Program-made: the position numbers and the translations under genes
In this document: one piece after another, positions 6,440 to 13,856 of the stretch
Numbering within the stretch: position 1 is the first letter of the stretch
How the letters are laid out: each line of letters begins with the position of its first letter
The notes under the pieces: generated by a model
The model's database searches: none
Seen by the model: the letters and a program-made list of their open reading frames with translations, nothing else
Told to the model about the DNA's origin: nothing
Assembly (NCBI GenBank): GCA_947463395.1
Contig: CANHRV010000019.1
Span: 1 to 14,673 of the forward strand
Direction: 5' to 3'
Source of the DNA: Opitutia bacterium
GTDB lineage: Bacteria; Verrucomicrobiota; Verrucomicrobiia; Opitutales; UBA953
Length of the DNA stretch: 14,673 bases

Positions 6440-7624
6440 ATGCCTAACTTTAGCGAAATCGGACTTCCTGAGCCAGTTCTACGCTCGCTCGCTGAAGCGG
6501 GCTATGTGAATCCGACACCTATCCAAGAAAAAGCGATACCTGCAATTCTTTCGGGTCGCGATTTAATCGGTGCCGCTCAAACGGGCACAGGTAAAACCGC
6601 TGCGTTTGCATTGCCCGCTCTCGCTCGACTGGGTCCTGCCGCTGGCAAACCTCGATGCCTCGTCTTGGTTCCTACGCGCGAGCTAGCCGTTCAGGTTGAT
6701 GAGAATTTTCGTAAGTACGGTAAATACCTCGGCACGAAAACAGCATTACTCTACGGAGGTGTTGGCTATGGCAATCAAACCAAAGCACTTCAAGAAGGCG
6801 TAGACGTCGTCATTGCGACTCCCGGTCGATTGCTCGACTTGCAAGAACAGAAAATTTTAGACCTACAATCCATCCAGATCTTAATTCTCGATGAAGTGGA
6901 TCGAATGTTAGACATGGGCTTTATCGAAGACGTGAGTCGTATTATTCGATTATGCCCGAAGGAAAGGCAGACGCTTTTATTCTCAGCCACGGTCGATGAA
7001 AGAATCGGCAAAATTGCACACTGGGCTTTGCGTGATCCGATTACCGTTGATGTACGAACGGGTCAAACCGCCGCCGAAACAGTGGACCACGCGATTTTCC
7101 CCGTCGATGTTTTCCAAAAGTACGATCTGTTGCTCGAACTGTTGCGTCGGAGTGATTACAAGTCGGTCATTGTTTTTACTCGAACCAAACGAGACGCCGA
7201 TCGCATTGCGGAATGGATTGAAGGACATGGTACGCCCGTCGCAACTCTGCACGCCGATCGCTCGCAATCAGAACGCACCCAAGCCCTGCAAGGCTTTAAA
7301 CAAGGTAAGTATTCCATTCTCGTTGCGACTGATATTGCTTCACGGGGTCTAGATATTTCCGGTGTTACACACGTGATTAACTACAATGTGCCGGAGCATC
7401 CTGAGGACTACGTTCATCGCATTGGCCGAACAGGTCGTGCCGCTACCGAAGGTGAGGCCTTCACGCTTTTTTCGCCCGATGAATTACATCACTTGCAACA
7501 AATCGAACTGCTTTTGGGTCGCCCCATCGAACGAAGAAAATGCGAAGGATTCCGCTATTTCTCGGAACCGAATTTAACGCTTGGTGGTGCTAAAACCTCA
7601 GCCCCTCGAAAAAGAAATCGCTAA
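6440..7624 (+). CDS. DEAD-box ATP-dependent RNA helicase, RhlE-like
   Basis: A 394-aa two-RecA-domain helicase expected to remodel structured RNA or RNPs such as ribosome intermediates and mRNAs. Motifs in order: PTPIQ (25-29), AQTGTGKT (46-53), PTRELA (78-83), TPGR (127-130), DEVD (151-154), SAT (182-184), VFTRTK (~245), ATDIASRGLD (296-305) and HRIGRTGR (326-333). RMLDMGF after motif II is typical of RhlE. Motif II is DEVD instead of DEAD, and the HGD segment of domain 2 reads HAD. The C-terminus is short and ends KTSAPRKRNR. The ATG at 6440 follows a pyrimidine-rich leader with no Shine-Dalgarno. ribD starts 4 nt after the stop, so the two are probably cotranscribed. Confidence 0.94.
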   Translation: MPNFSEIGLPEPVLRSLAEAGYVNPTPIQEKAIPAILSGRDLIGAAQTGTGKTAAFALPALARLGPAAGKPRCLVLVPTRELAVQVDENFRKYGKYLGTKTALLYGGVGYGNQTKALQEGVDVVIATPGRLLDLQEQKILDLQSIQILILDEVDRMLDMGFIEDVSRIIRLCPKERQTLLFSATVDERIGKIAHWALRDPITVDVRTGQTAAETVDHAIFPVDVFQKYDLLLELLRRSDYKSVIVFTRTKRDADRIAEWIEGHGTPVATLHADRSQSERTQALQGFKQGKYSILVATDIASRGLDISGVTHVINYNVPEHPEDYVHRIGRTGRAATEGEAFTLFSPDELHHLQQIELLLGRPIERRKCEGFRYFSEPNLTLGGAKTSAPRKRNR

Positions 7625-7628
7625 AACC

Positions 7629-8720
7629 ATGGAATGGAAACCGAGCGAAGTACCGATGCGACGAGCTTTGGAGCTCGCCCGCAAAGCCTGGGGAGAAACT
7701 CACCCCAACCCAATGGTCGGAGCGGTCATCACCGAGGGCGATACCATCGTTGCAGAAGGGTTTCATGCCAAGGCTGGCGAGCCCCACGCTGAAGTTCAAG
7801 CCCTGCGAGCTCTCGGGCGTGCCCCCAAACCAAACGCTGTTCTGTTCGTAACCCTCGAGCCTTGCTCGACCCACGGACGAACCCCTCCGTGCGTTGAGGC
7901 GATTGTGGCTTCAGGAATCAAAACCGTCGTCGTGGGCGCCGAAGATCCTAATCCACTTCATGCAGGCAAAGGATTAACCTACCTGCGCAACCACGGCATC
8001 AAAGTGTTTAGCGGTGTTCTGGCCGATGCCTGCACCGATTTAAACTTAATTTTTAATCATTGGATTAAAACACAACGTCCCTTTGTCGCCGTTAAAGTCG
8101 CTTCTACCTTAGATGGTCGACTGGTAGCGATGGAAGGTGCGGGTCCCTATATTACGGGTGAGTTGGCTCGAGCCGATGTACAAAACTGGCGTAAACTTTT
8201 TCCAGCCATCGCGGTGAGCGTGGATACACTTCTTAAAGATAATCCCCGACTGACCGCTCGCGTTCCTGGCAATGAATCATGCCCGATTCGTTTCGTACTC
8301 GATCGTCATTTTCGTTCCGCAGGAAAGAAAGGCCTAAATTTATTCCAAGATGTCTATCGCGATCGCACCATTGTGGTTGGACTGAAAAGCTCAGCAAAGT
8401 CTGCTGATCTTCATTGGTATGAAGCCGAAGGTATCAAGGTTTGGTGTCTCGAGGGTACACCCGAAGAATTCCTATTCCACTGGCTCGACGCTTGCGCGAA
8501 ACAATCGATCACAGGCATCTATGTCGAAGCTGGTCCACGTTTGGCTTCAGTTTTCTTAAACCATCACTGTGCCGATTACTTCTTTGCGTATTATTCGCCG
8601 ATGATTTCGGGTAACCCTCATTCACCTGCTTGGACTGAAGGAAGCCTGCCTCAACTCTCGATGGGACGTACCCAAGCTTTTGGACAAGACGTGCTCTTCC
8701 GCGGATTTTTAGCGCAATAA
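7629..8720 (+). CDS. ribD: Bifunctional riboflavin biosynthesis protein RibD (deaminase/reductase)
   Basis: A 363-aa cytosolic enzyme that carries out two successive steps of riboflavin synthesis: deamination of the GTP-derived diaminopyrimidine, then NADPH reduction of its ribosyl side chain. The N-terminal deaminase domain (~8-145) has HPNPMVGAV, zinc ligand His53 with Glu55 (PHAEV), and Cys79/Cys88 in PCSTHGRTPPC. The reductase domain (~150-363) has KVASTLDGRL, YITGELAR, KDNPRLTAR and IYVEAGPRL; the last is EAG where many homologues have EGG. ATG 7629 is chosen over an upstream in-frame TTG at 7581 that lies within the helicase gene. No other rib genes are in the window, and I saw no FMN riboswitch before the helicase or ribD. 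Confidence 0.94.
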   Translation: MEWKPSEVPMRRALELARKAWGETHPNPMVGAVITEGDTIVAEGFHAKAGEPHAEVQALRALGRAPKPNAVLFVTLEPCSTHGRTPPCVEAIVASGIKTVVVGAEDPNPLHAGKGLTYLRNHGIKVFSGVLADACTDLNLIFNHWIKTQRPFVAVKVASTLDGRLVAMEGAGPYITGELARADVQNWRKLFPAIAVSVDTLLKDNPRLTARVPGNESCPIRFVLDRHFRSAGKKGLNLFQDVYRDRTIVVGLKSSAKSADLHWYEAEGIKVWCLEGTPEEFLFHWLDACAKQSITGIYVEAGPRLASVFLNHHCADYFFAYYSPMISGNPHSPAWTEGSLPQLSMGRTQAFGQDVLFRGFLAQ

Positions 8721-8766
8721 ATCGGTTATGACAGAGTGCGGCGGGCTAGCCTAGAAGACGTCACTA

Positions 8767-8784
8767 AGGGCGTTTAAATGCCCT
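8767..8784. promoter_or_regulatory. 18-bp near-perfect palindrome between ribD and the deoA-like gene
   Basis: AGGGCGTTTAAATGCCCT is self-complementary apart from one G-T pair, centred on TTTAAA. It lies 46 bp after ribD and 148 bp before the next start. It has no loop and no following T-run, so it reads better as a dimeric-protein binding site than as a terminator, although a weak terminator is possible. The rest of the 212-bp gap holds a G-rich run (near 8810-8821) and a CATATA at 8865 that could belong to a promoter; I could not find a convincing -35 partner. Confidence 0.4.
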
Positions 8785-8932
8785 AATTGGCTCTCTAATC
8801 GACTTGTCGGGGGAGGGGGAGGCCTCGCTTGCCCTTTTTGGCTCGACTTTTCAAGAAAAACTTTCATATACGCCTGACCGCTCCCCCTGATGTTCAGGTA
8901 GCCCGACCTAACCACTTTAACCCGAAACACTT

Positions 8933-10267
8933 ATGGCAGAAAAAACACTAGCCTCTCTACGTAAAGAAAAACCCTCATTCACGGCATTAATTGAGAAAAA
9001 GCGGGATGGTGGGGAATTTACTGACGTCGAGATTCGTCAAATCGTCGATTCTATTATGGACGCGGAAATGCCTGAAGCACAGCAGGCAGCTTTAGCGATG
9101 GCCATTTTCTTCCGTCAAATGTCCGCACAAGAAACGGCTATGTTAGCGGAAGAACTTCGTCTCTCGGGTGAAGTCATCGACTTGGATCGTTTAACTCAGC
9201 CCAAAATTGCCAAAGTTTCTACAGGCGGAGTCGGTGATAAAACATCGATGGTTCTCGGACCTCTCGGTGCCGCTGCTGGCGTGATTATGCCTGGCATGAA
9301 TGGTAAAGATGAAGAGTTCTGTATTTCCACGGTCGAAAAGTTAACCGCTATCCCTGGCTTTAAAGGTAAACTTTCGCTCGATCAGTACCGCCAACAACTT
9401 GAACGCGTGGGCTGTTCGATTGCCGATCAATGCTCGGAGGTCGCTCCAGCCGATGACCTACTTTACACGCTTCGTCAAAAGACGGGCACGGTTCCTTCTC
9501 TTCCTCTTATCACGGGTAGCATTCTTTCTAAGAAACTTGCCGAAGGTTGCGAAGGCCTCGTCGTCGATGTCAAATGGGGTAATGGCTCCTTTATCCGCGA
9601 CCTCGAACAAGCCAAGCAATTGGCTCGCATCATCACTCGCGTCGCCCGTTCCCTAAATCGTAAGTGCGTAGCGTTGGTGACGGACATCAATCAACCTCTC
9701 GGTGACTCCGTCGGCACAGGACTCGAAGTTCTTGAAGCAGTTCGTCTCCTTAAGGGCGAAGGTCCCGAAGACCTGCAAGACCTAGTCCTGAAACTGGGCA
9801 TGGAAGTGGTTCGTTTGGCCGGCGTTGCTGGTTCAACACTTTCGGCGAAGCAAACGATTGAAAAGCATCTTAAAGACGGATCCGCTTTGGAAAAATTTAA
9901 AGCGATGGTTCGTGCTCAAGGTGGTAAGACGGATTGGATTGATGACCCTTCCAAGTTCCCTCAAGCGAAGTTCATTCGCAAATTACCAGCGCCAAAGCGT
10001 GGCTACGTTCACACCATCGATGCCGGAAAGATTGCTCAAGGTGTTCGCATTCTTGCCACCCAAAAGGACGGCACGCTCGATCCTTCCGTTGGCGTAACCG
10101 AAATTCGCAAAGTCGGTACACAAGTTAAACAAGGTGAGCCGCTCATCATGATTCATTATAATGATGAAGCGAAAGTGGATCTCGCCTTGCCTTACTTCCG
10201 CGACGCTTATCGCTTGGCTCCTAAGCGCCCTAATATGCCACCGCTCGTCGTCGAGCGCGTTGCATAA
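8933..10267 (+). CDS. deoA: Thymidine/pyrimidine-nucleoside phosphorylase family protein with altered active-site loop
   Basis: A 444-aa protein aligning over its whole length with the nucleoside phosphorylase family that splits (deoxy)thymidine with phosphate. STGGVGDKTS (96-105) and PLITGSILSKKLAEG (191-205) are clear, followed by VDVKWGNGSF. In my by-eye alignment to E. coli DeoA the thymine-contacting Arg171, Ser186 and Lys190 are kept (Arg181, Ser196, Lys200), as are phosphate-site Lys84, Ser86 and Ser95 (Lys94, Ser96, Ser105). His85 is replaced by Val95, and the near-invariant loop SGRGLGHTGGT becomes NGKDEEFCIST (123-133). Pyrimidine recognition therefore looks kept while the phosphate loop is changed; activity and substrate are uncertain and the symbol is family-level. 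There is no Shine-Dalgarno, and the gene has its own terminator. Confidence 0.85.
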   Translation: MAEKTLASLRKEKPSFTALIEKKRDGGEFTDVEIRQIVDSIMDAEMPEAQQAALAMAIFFRQMSAQETAMLAEELRLSGEVIDLDRLTQPKIAKVSTGGVGDKTSMVLGPLGAAAGVIMPGMNGKDEEFCISTVEKLTAIPGFKGKLSLDQYRQQLERVGCSIADQCSEVAPADDLLYTLRQKTGTVPSLPLITGSILSKKLAEGCEGLVVDVKWGNGSFIRDLEQAKQLARIITRVARSLNRKCVALVTDINQPLGDSVGTGLEVLEAVRLLKGEGPEDLQDLVLKLGMEVVRLAGVAGSTLSAKQTIEKHLKDGSALEKFKAMVRAQGGKTDWIDDPSKFPQAKFIRKLPAPKRGYVHTIDAGKIAQGVRILATQKDGTLDPSVGVTEIRKVGTQVKQGEPLIMIHYNDEAKVDLALPYFRDAYRLAPKRPNMPPLVVERVA

Positions 10268-10298
10268 AAAAACGGCCGTCGCAAGACGGCCTTTTTTG
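10265..10298. terminator. Bidirectional rho-independent terminator (deoA-like / lpxA)
   Basis: The stem GGCCGTC (10274-10280) / GACGGCC (10285-10291) closed by a GCAA tetraloop is flanked by an A-run on the left and TTTTTT on the right. It gives a T-tailed hairpin on both strands between two convergent genes. Confidence 0.93.
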
Positions 10299-10315
10299 TG
10301 GGGAATTGACTAAAC

Positions 10316-11092
10316 TTAAGCCAGACCTCGCTTGGTGCTTTGAGCAAAAGCGATAAAGGATTGCACCACGCGATTCTGAGCTTCGATTAAAGCCTGAGCC
10401 TTTTCAATGGCTTGAGATGAATTCAATCCCTCTCGATAAAAGAGTCGGTGCATGGTCTTCGCCGCTGTAATTTCCTCGGGAGAAAAGCCCGCACGTGTAA
10501 TTCCAACCACATTGACCATTTTAGTCTCCGCTGGATTGCCATCGGCAATCATGTAAGGCGGAACGTCCTGCACACACTTCGAACAGGCTGCGAGCATCGC
10601 ATAATCTCCAATACGGCAGAATTGATGCACGCCAGCATTCCATGCAATATTGACGTGGTTGCCGACCTGAACGTGGCCAGCGACAGCGGAGTGACTGGAG
10701 ATGACAACATGATTTCCGATGGTGCAATCATGCGCGATATGCGAGTAAGCCAGCAGAACATTATCGTCACCGAGTACGGTCCATTCACCTTCTTGAGTGC
10801 CAGCATGAACGCTGACATATTCACGAAAAACGTTTCGTGCACCAATACGTAAACCGGGTTTACCGGGACGAGCCTTGAGGTCTTGAGTACGTCCTCCAAT
10901 CAACGCATAGGGATAAATTTCACACTGGGGACCACAGTGCGTTAATCCTTCGACGGTCGCGTGATGATGCACCACGCATCCATCGCCCAATGTAACATCG
11001 GCACCGATAAAAGCATAAGCACCAATCGACACATCTTTGCCGAGTTTTGCACCGCTCTCCACAACGGCAGTGGGGTGAATGAGAGAAGCCAT
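10316..11092 (-). CDS. lpxA: UDP-N-acetylglucosamine acyltransferase LpxA
   Basis: A 258-aa protein of normal length that performs the first step of lipid A synthesis, moving a 3-hydroxyacyl chain from acyl carrier protein to UDP-GlcNAc in the cytoplasm. Residues ~4-180 show left-handed beta-helix hexapeptide repeats (IHPTAVVESGAKLG, VSIGAYAFIG). The catalytic His is His121 in HIAHDCTIGN, and His140 (AGHV), His156 (VHQFC) and QDLK (70-73) also match E. coli LpxA. A helical C-terminal region begins near 200 (AGFSPEEITAA). The ATG lies 5 bp after the lpxC-fabZ stop, so the genes form one operon. Acyl length cannot be told from sequence by eye. Confidence 0.96.
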   Translation of the reverse strand: MASLIHPTAVVESGAKLGKDVSIGAYAFIGADVTLGDGCVVHHHATVEGLTHCGPQCEIYPYALIGGRTQDLKARPGKPGLRIGARNVFREYVSVHAGTQEGEWTVLGDDNVLLAYSHIAHDCTIGNHVVISSHSAVAGHVQVGNHVNIAWNAGVHQFCRIGDYAMLAACSKCVQDVPPYMIADGNPAETKMVNVVGITRAGFSPEEITAAKTMHRLFYREGLNSSQAIEKAQALIEAQNRVVQSFIAFAQSTKRGLA

Positions 11093-11097
11093 GGCGA

Positions 11098-12432
11098 TTA
11101 ACTTTGTGCGGGGGAATCAGCGATGGTGAAAAGCAGTTCGGCTGAAGAAACGGTTTCGTTATTAACCAAGCACTCGCATTCAGCCGCCGCAATACGACCG
11201 CGCACTTTGGTCAGTTTGGCACGAATCTCTAAAGTATCACCAGGGGTCACGGCCTTGCGGAATTTTACTTTGTCCGCACTCATAAAGAAAACGACTTTTG
11301 GCGCTTCATCATTGGCGACTCGGCCTAACATAATGAGGCCGGCAGCCTGCGCCATCGCTTCAACCTGCAAGACACCTGGCATCACCGGTTGACCTGGGAA
11401 GTGACCTTGGAAAAAGGGTTCGTTAATCGTCACATTTTTAATCGCGACGAGTGAGTCACTTTCCATTTTCACTACGCGATCCACCATCACGAAAGGATAA
11501 CGGTGCGGAAGGGCATTGAGAATTTGGCGAATATCTAAGGCATTGCCCAAAGGAGCTGTGGGAGTTTCAACCTTGGTCTGAGGCTTGGACTTCTTTTCTT
11601 TCGACTCTAGCCACTGTTTACGAATCGCCGCCGCTAAGCGTGAATTGAGAGCATGACCAGGACGAACGGCAATGATGTGCGCTTTCAGTCGAACGCCAGC
11701 GAGTACGATATCGCCAATGATATCGAGGATTTTATGCCGAACGAGTTCCTCTTTAAAACGCAGAGGCTCTTTGCTAACGACTTTATCGCCCTTTAAGATA
11801 ATCGCCGAATCAAGCGATCCACCTTGAATGAGGCCTTTTTTCAAAAGCTCTTCGATGTCTTCATAAATCGTAAAGGTACGTGCGGGAGCAATCTGCGCTT
11901 CATAGGTCTCGGGGTCCACATCAATGGTTAAGTGTTGAGTGTGGATGCCACGATCATCCGCCGAGGTACAGGTGATGCGTAAGCCATCAAAGGGTAAGGC
12001 AATAATTGAACGACTACCTTCGTTGATGGTGATGGGTTGAGTGAGGGTGAAAACTTCACGCGCAGAATCCTGTTCCACAATGCCTGCTTGATGAATCAGG
12101 GTGGTAAAAGGACGCGCAGATCCATCGACGATGGGAGGTTCGGAGGCATCAAGTTCCACGACAGCATTATCAATCGACATGCCGCTTAACGCTGAAAGTA
12201 CATGCTCGATGGTGTGGAGTTTAATCGTGTCAGACGTCACCGTTGTTTTGCGTTCCAACTCCGTAACCATTTCCGAGACGGGACGAATCTCAGGTTTTCC
12301 AAAAACATCAGTGCGACGGAAAACGATACCCGTGTTCGGTGCCCCAGGTTTAATCGTCAAGGTGACTTCCTGGCCTGTGTGCAAGGCCTTACCCTTGACC
12401 GATGCGTCTTTGCCGATGGTTCGCTGTTTCAT
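11098..12432 (-). CDS. lpxC-fabZ: LpxC-FabZ fusion: UDP-3-O-acyl-GlcNAc deacetylase / 3-hydroxyacyl-ACP dehydratase
   Basis: A 444-aa bifunctional protein. Residues 1-~272 are LpxC, the zinc deacetylase that commits UDP-GlcNAc to lipid A: His77 (with Glu76, TIEH), His233 and Asp237 (RHKILDIIGD) form the metal site, and His260 (GHALNSRL) is the acid/base residue. A Lys-rich linker (~273-298) leads to FabZ (~299-444), the fatty-acid synthesis dehydratase, with HRYPFVMVDR (310-319), catalytic His344 (GHFPG) and Glu358 (VEAMAQAAG). Both sites look complete. The fusion is established in Bacteroidota and some Verrucomicrobiota. Joining them ties lipid A synthesis to fatty-acid elongation, which compete for 3-hydroxyacyl-ACP. 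lpxA follows 5 bp later. No Shine-Dalgarno is seen. Confidence 0.96.
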   Translation of the reverse strand: MKQRTIGKDASVKGKALHTGQEVTLTIKPGAPNTGIVFRRTDVFGKPEIRPVSEMVTELERKTTVTSDTIKLHTIEHVLSALSGMSIDNAVVELDASEPPIVDGSARPFTTLIHQAGIVEQDSAREVFTLTQPITINEGSRSIIALPFDGLRITCTSADDRGIHTQHLTIDVDPETYEAQIAPARTFTIYEDIEELLKKGLIQGGSLDSAIILKGDKVVSKEPLRFKEELVRHKILDIIGDIVLAGVRLKAHIIAVRPGHALNSRLAAAIRKQWLESKEKKSKPQTKVETPTAPLGNALDIRQILNALPHRYPFVMVDRVVKMESDSLVAIKNVTINEPFFQGHFPGQPVMPGVLQVEAMAQAAGLIMLGRVANDEAPKVVFFMSADKVKFRKAVTPGDTLEIRAKLTKVRGRIAAAECECLVNNETVSSAELLFTIADSPAQS

Positions 12433-12478
12433 GTCTTCACATAGTTATTCACACCACCTTGCCCCTGTAAAGGCATAG

Positions 12479-12507
12479 TTTTTAACGATTTAAGGCCTTT
12501 TTAACAA
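12479..12507 (-). promoter_or_regulatory. Candidate promoter of lpxC-fabZ-lpxA
   Basis: On the minus strand TTGTTA (12507-12502) and TAAAAA (12484-12479) are 17 bp apart, resembling sigma-70 -35 and -10 boxes, about 46 bp before the lpxC start. Both boxes fall inside copies of the AATYGTTAAAAA repeat. Prediction by eye only. Confidence 0.35.
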
Positions 12508-12558
12508 TTAACCCGAAATCCTAAATGTTAGTTGTTTTGGAGGAATTTTTAACGATTT
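12479..12558. repeat. Three copies of a TTTTTAAC(G/A)ATT motif
   Basis: TTTTTAACGATTT occurs at 12479-12491 and 12546-12558 (identical 13-mers), and TTTTTAACAATT at 12498-12509. Start-to-start steps are 19 and 48 bp. They lie just upstream of lpxC-fabZ and may bind a regulator, or may simply reflect AT-rich promoter sequence. Confidence 0.45.
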
Positions 12559-12790
12559 TTTACGTTCTGCGGAGATTGTTCTCGAGTGTGATTTTAACCT
12601 TAAAAGACCGAGGGTTTATGAACCATTCACGGCATCGAAGTAGGCTCATTTTTGCATCAATCAACGCGGCAAATTTTTCCAAAAATCATTTCCGTATTTT
12701 TAGTTAATGGAGCCTGAAAGGTAAGCGTGCCGATGATGAAAAGAAATCGATTTTTACGACGCTCACTTGTTCACACGCCTCGGCGACTCC

Positions 12791-12819
12791 TTGACACTTT
12801 GCACAGGCGGGCAAATCGT
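12791..12819 (+). promoter_or_regulatory. Candidate promoter of pabA, possibly giving a leaderless mRNA
   Basis: A perfect TTGACA at 12791-12796 is followed 17 bp later by AATCGT (12814-12819), a poor -10. If used, transcription would begin at or next to the GTG at 12825, leaving little or no leader. Confidence 0.3.
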
Positions 12820-12824
12820 TTCCT

Positions 12825-13388
12825 GTGCTCCTCGTTATCGATAATTACGATTCGTTCACCTACAACCTTGTCCAATACTTTGGTCAACTCGGTGTAGAGC
12901 AAAAAGTTTTTCGTAATGATCAAATCACGGTCGAACAAGCTCTCGCTCTCAATCCCGATCGAGTGATGATTTCTCCAGGTCCGTGTTCACCTGTGGAAGC
13001 AGGAATTTCGTGCGACATCATCCGAGCTTTCGCCGGTAAAAAACCTTTGCTCGGAGTCTGCCTCGGTCATCAAGCCATTGGACATGTCTATGGTGGTCGC
13101 GTGATTCGAGCCCCGCATTTGATGCACGGAAAGACGTCGCCAGTGTTTCATAACAATCAGGATCTCTTTCGAGGTTTGCCCAATCCCTTCAATGCCACGC
13201 GTTACCACTCGCTTGTCGTGGAGCGTGAAACCTTCCCCGCCTGCCTCGAAATCACTGCTTGGACGGAAGACGGCCTAGTGATGGGCCTGCGTCATCGAGA
13301 ATTACCAATCTGGGGCGTGCAGTTTCACCCGGAGTCATTTGCTACCCAGAACGGTTTGGATTTATTAGCTAATTTCCTCCGCCTTTAA
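12825..13388 (+). CDS. pabA: Class I glutamine amidotransferase, PabA/TrpG type
   Basis: A 187-aa glutaminase subunit that supplies ammonia from glutamine to PabB (folate branch) or TrpE (tryptophan branch). Catalytic triad: Cys79 (GVCLGHQ), His168 and Glu170 (VQFHPES). MLLVIDNYDSFTYNL opens the protein, and MHGKTSPV and RYHSLVV are typical PabA/TrpG segments. No pabB or trpE is in the window, so it may serve both branches. The GTG at 12825 is chosen because it places the family's LLVIDNYDSF directly at the N-terminus; no Shine-Dalgarno precedes it. nrdR starts 3 bp after its stop, making it the first visible gene of a four-gene rightward operon. Confidence 0.92.
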   Translation: MLLVIDNYDSFTYNLVQYFGQLGVEQKVFRNDQITVEQALALNPDRVMISPGPCSPVEAGISCDIIRAFAGKKPLLGVCLGHQAIGHVYGGRVIRAPHLMHGKTSPVFHNNQDLFRGLPNPFNATRYHSLVVERETFPACLEITAWTEDGLVMGLRHRELPIWGVQFHPESFATQNGLDLLANFLRL

Positions 13389-13391
13389 GCA

Positions 13392-13856
13392 ATGTTCTGC
13401 CCCCGCTGTAATCACGAAGATACGAAGGTTCTCGAAACCCGTCTCGGGAAGGGAAACCATTCCATTCGCCGTCGCCGACAGTGTCTGGCTTGCGAGACGC
13501 GTTTTAGTACGGTCGAAGAAATTATTCGTGAAGGTCTCGTGGTGGTTAAGCGCAACGGTGCGCGAGAAGATTTTGATATCTCTAAAATCGCTTCCGGTAT
13601 TCGTAAGGCCACGGACAAACGTCCAGTGGAAGTGGAACGGATTAATCTATTAATCTCCGAAGTCGTCGAAGCCTTACAAAACAAGTTTGAAGACGAAGTC
13701 CCTTCGAGTGCTATCGGCGAAGAAATTATGAAGCACTTGCAGGCGGTGGATCAAATTGCCTACGTTCGTTTTGCCAGTGTCTATCGTGAGTTTCGTGACA
13801 TCGACGAACTGGCTAAAGCGATCGATCAATTGCGCAAAGGAGGCAAGTCCTCGTGA
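13392..13856 (+). CDS. nrdR: Transcriptional repressor NrdR
   Basis: A 154-aa, full-length nucleotide-sensing repressor of ribonucleotide reductase genes. The N-terminal zinc ribbon has Cys3/Cys6 and Cys31/Cys34 around the basic SIRRRRQCLAC. An ATP-cone domain follows (~49-139; VVVKRNGAREDFDISKIASGIRKA, later IAYVRFASVYREF), which binds ATP/dATP. No nrd genes or recognisable NrdR boxes are in the window, so its targets lie elsewhere. It sits 3 bp after pabA, and its stop TGA overlaps the next start (GTGA, 4 bp). Confidence 0.96.
   Translation: MFCPRCNHEDTKVLETRLGKGNHSIRRRRQCLACETRFSTVEEIIREGLVVVKRNGAREDFDISKIASGIRKATDKRPVEVERINLLISEVVEALQNKFEDEVPSSAIGEEIMKHLQAVDQIAYVRFASVYREFRDIDELAKAIDQLRKGGKSS
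13836..13843 (+). promoter_or_regulatory. Strong Shine-Dalgarno AAAGGAGG for the 158-aa gene
   Basis: AAAGGAGG lies 9 nt before the GTG at 13853, inside the end of nrdR. It fixes that start codon and is the only near-perfect ribosome-binding site I found in the window. Confidence 0.85.

Larger units (their letters stand above)
12433..12824. other. 392-bp AT-rich divergent intergenic region
   Basis: The spacer lies between the divergent lpxC-fabZ and pabA genes. It holds three copies of a TTTTTAAC(G/A)ATT motif near the lpxC side, a candidate lpxC promoter, a TTGACA box near pabA, a 10-bp palindrome AAATCGATTT (12744-12753) and a small inverted repeat ATTTTT-CC-AAAAAT (12673-12686). A 60-codon frame (12525-12707) has no recognisable features and I do not call it. 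No tRNA, riboswitch or clear terminator hairpin is visible. Confidence 0.6.

Noticed and set aside
10448..10852. 134-codon plus-strand frame opposite lpxA
   Set aside because: Antisense shadow of the hexapeptide-repeat region of LpxA.
12525..12707. 60-codon frame in the lpxC-pabA spacer, with a hydrophobic start
   Set aside because: No ribosome-binding site at proper spacing, low-complexity AT-rich codons, no recognisable motif; more likely regulatory spacer.
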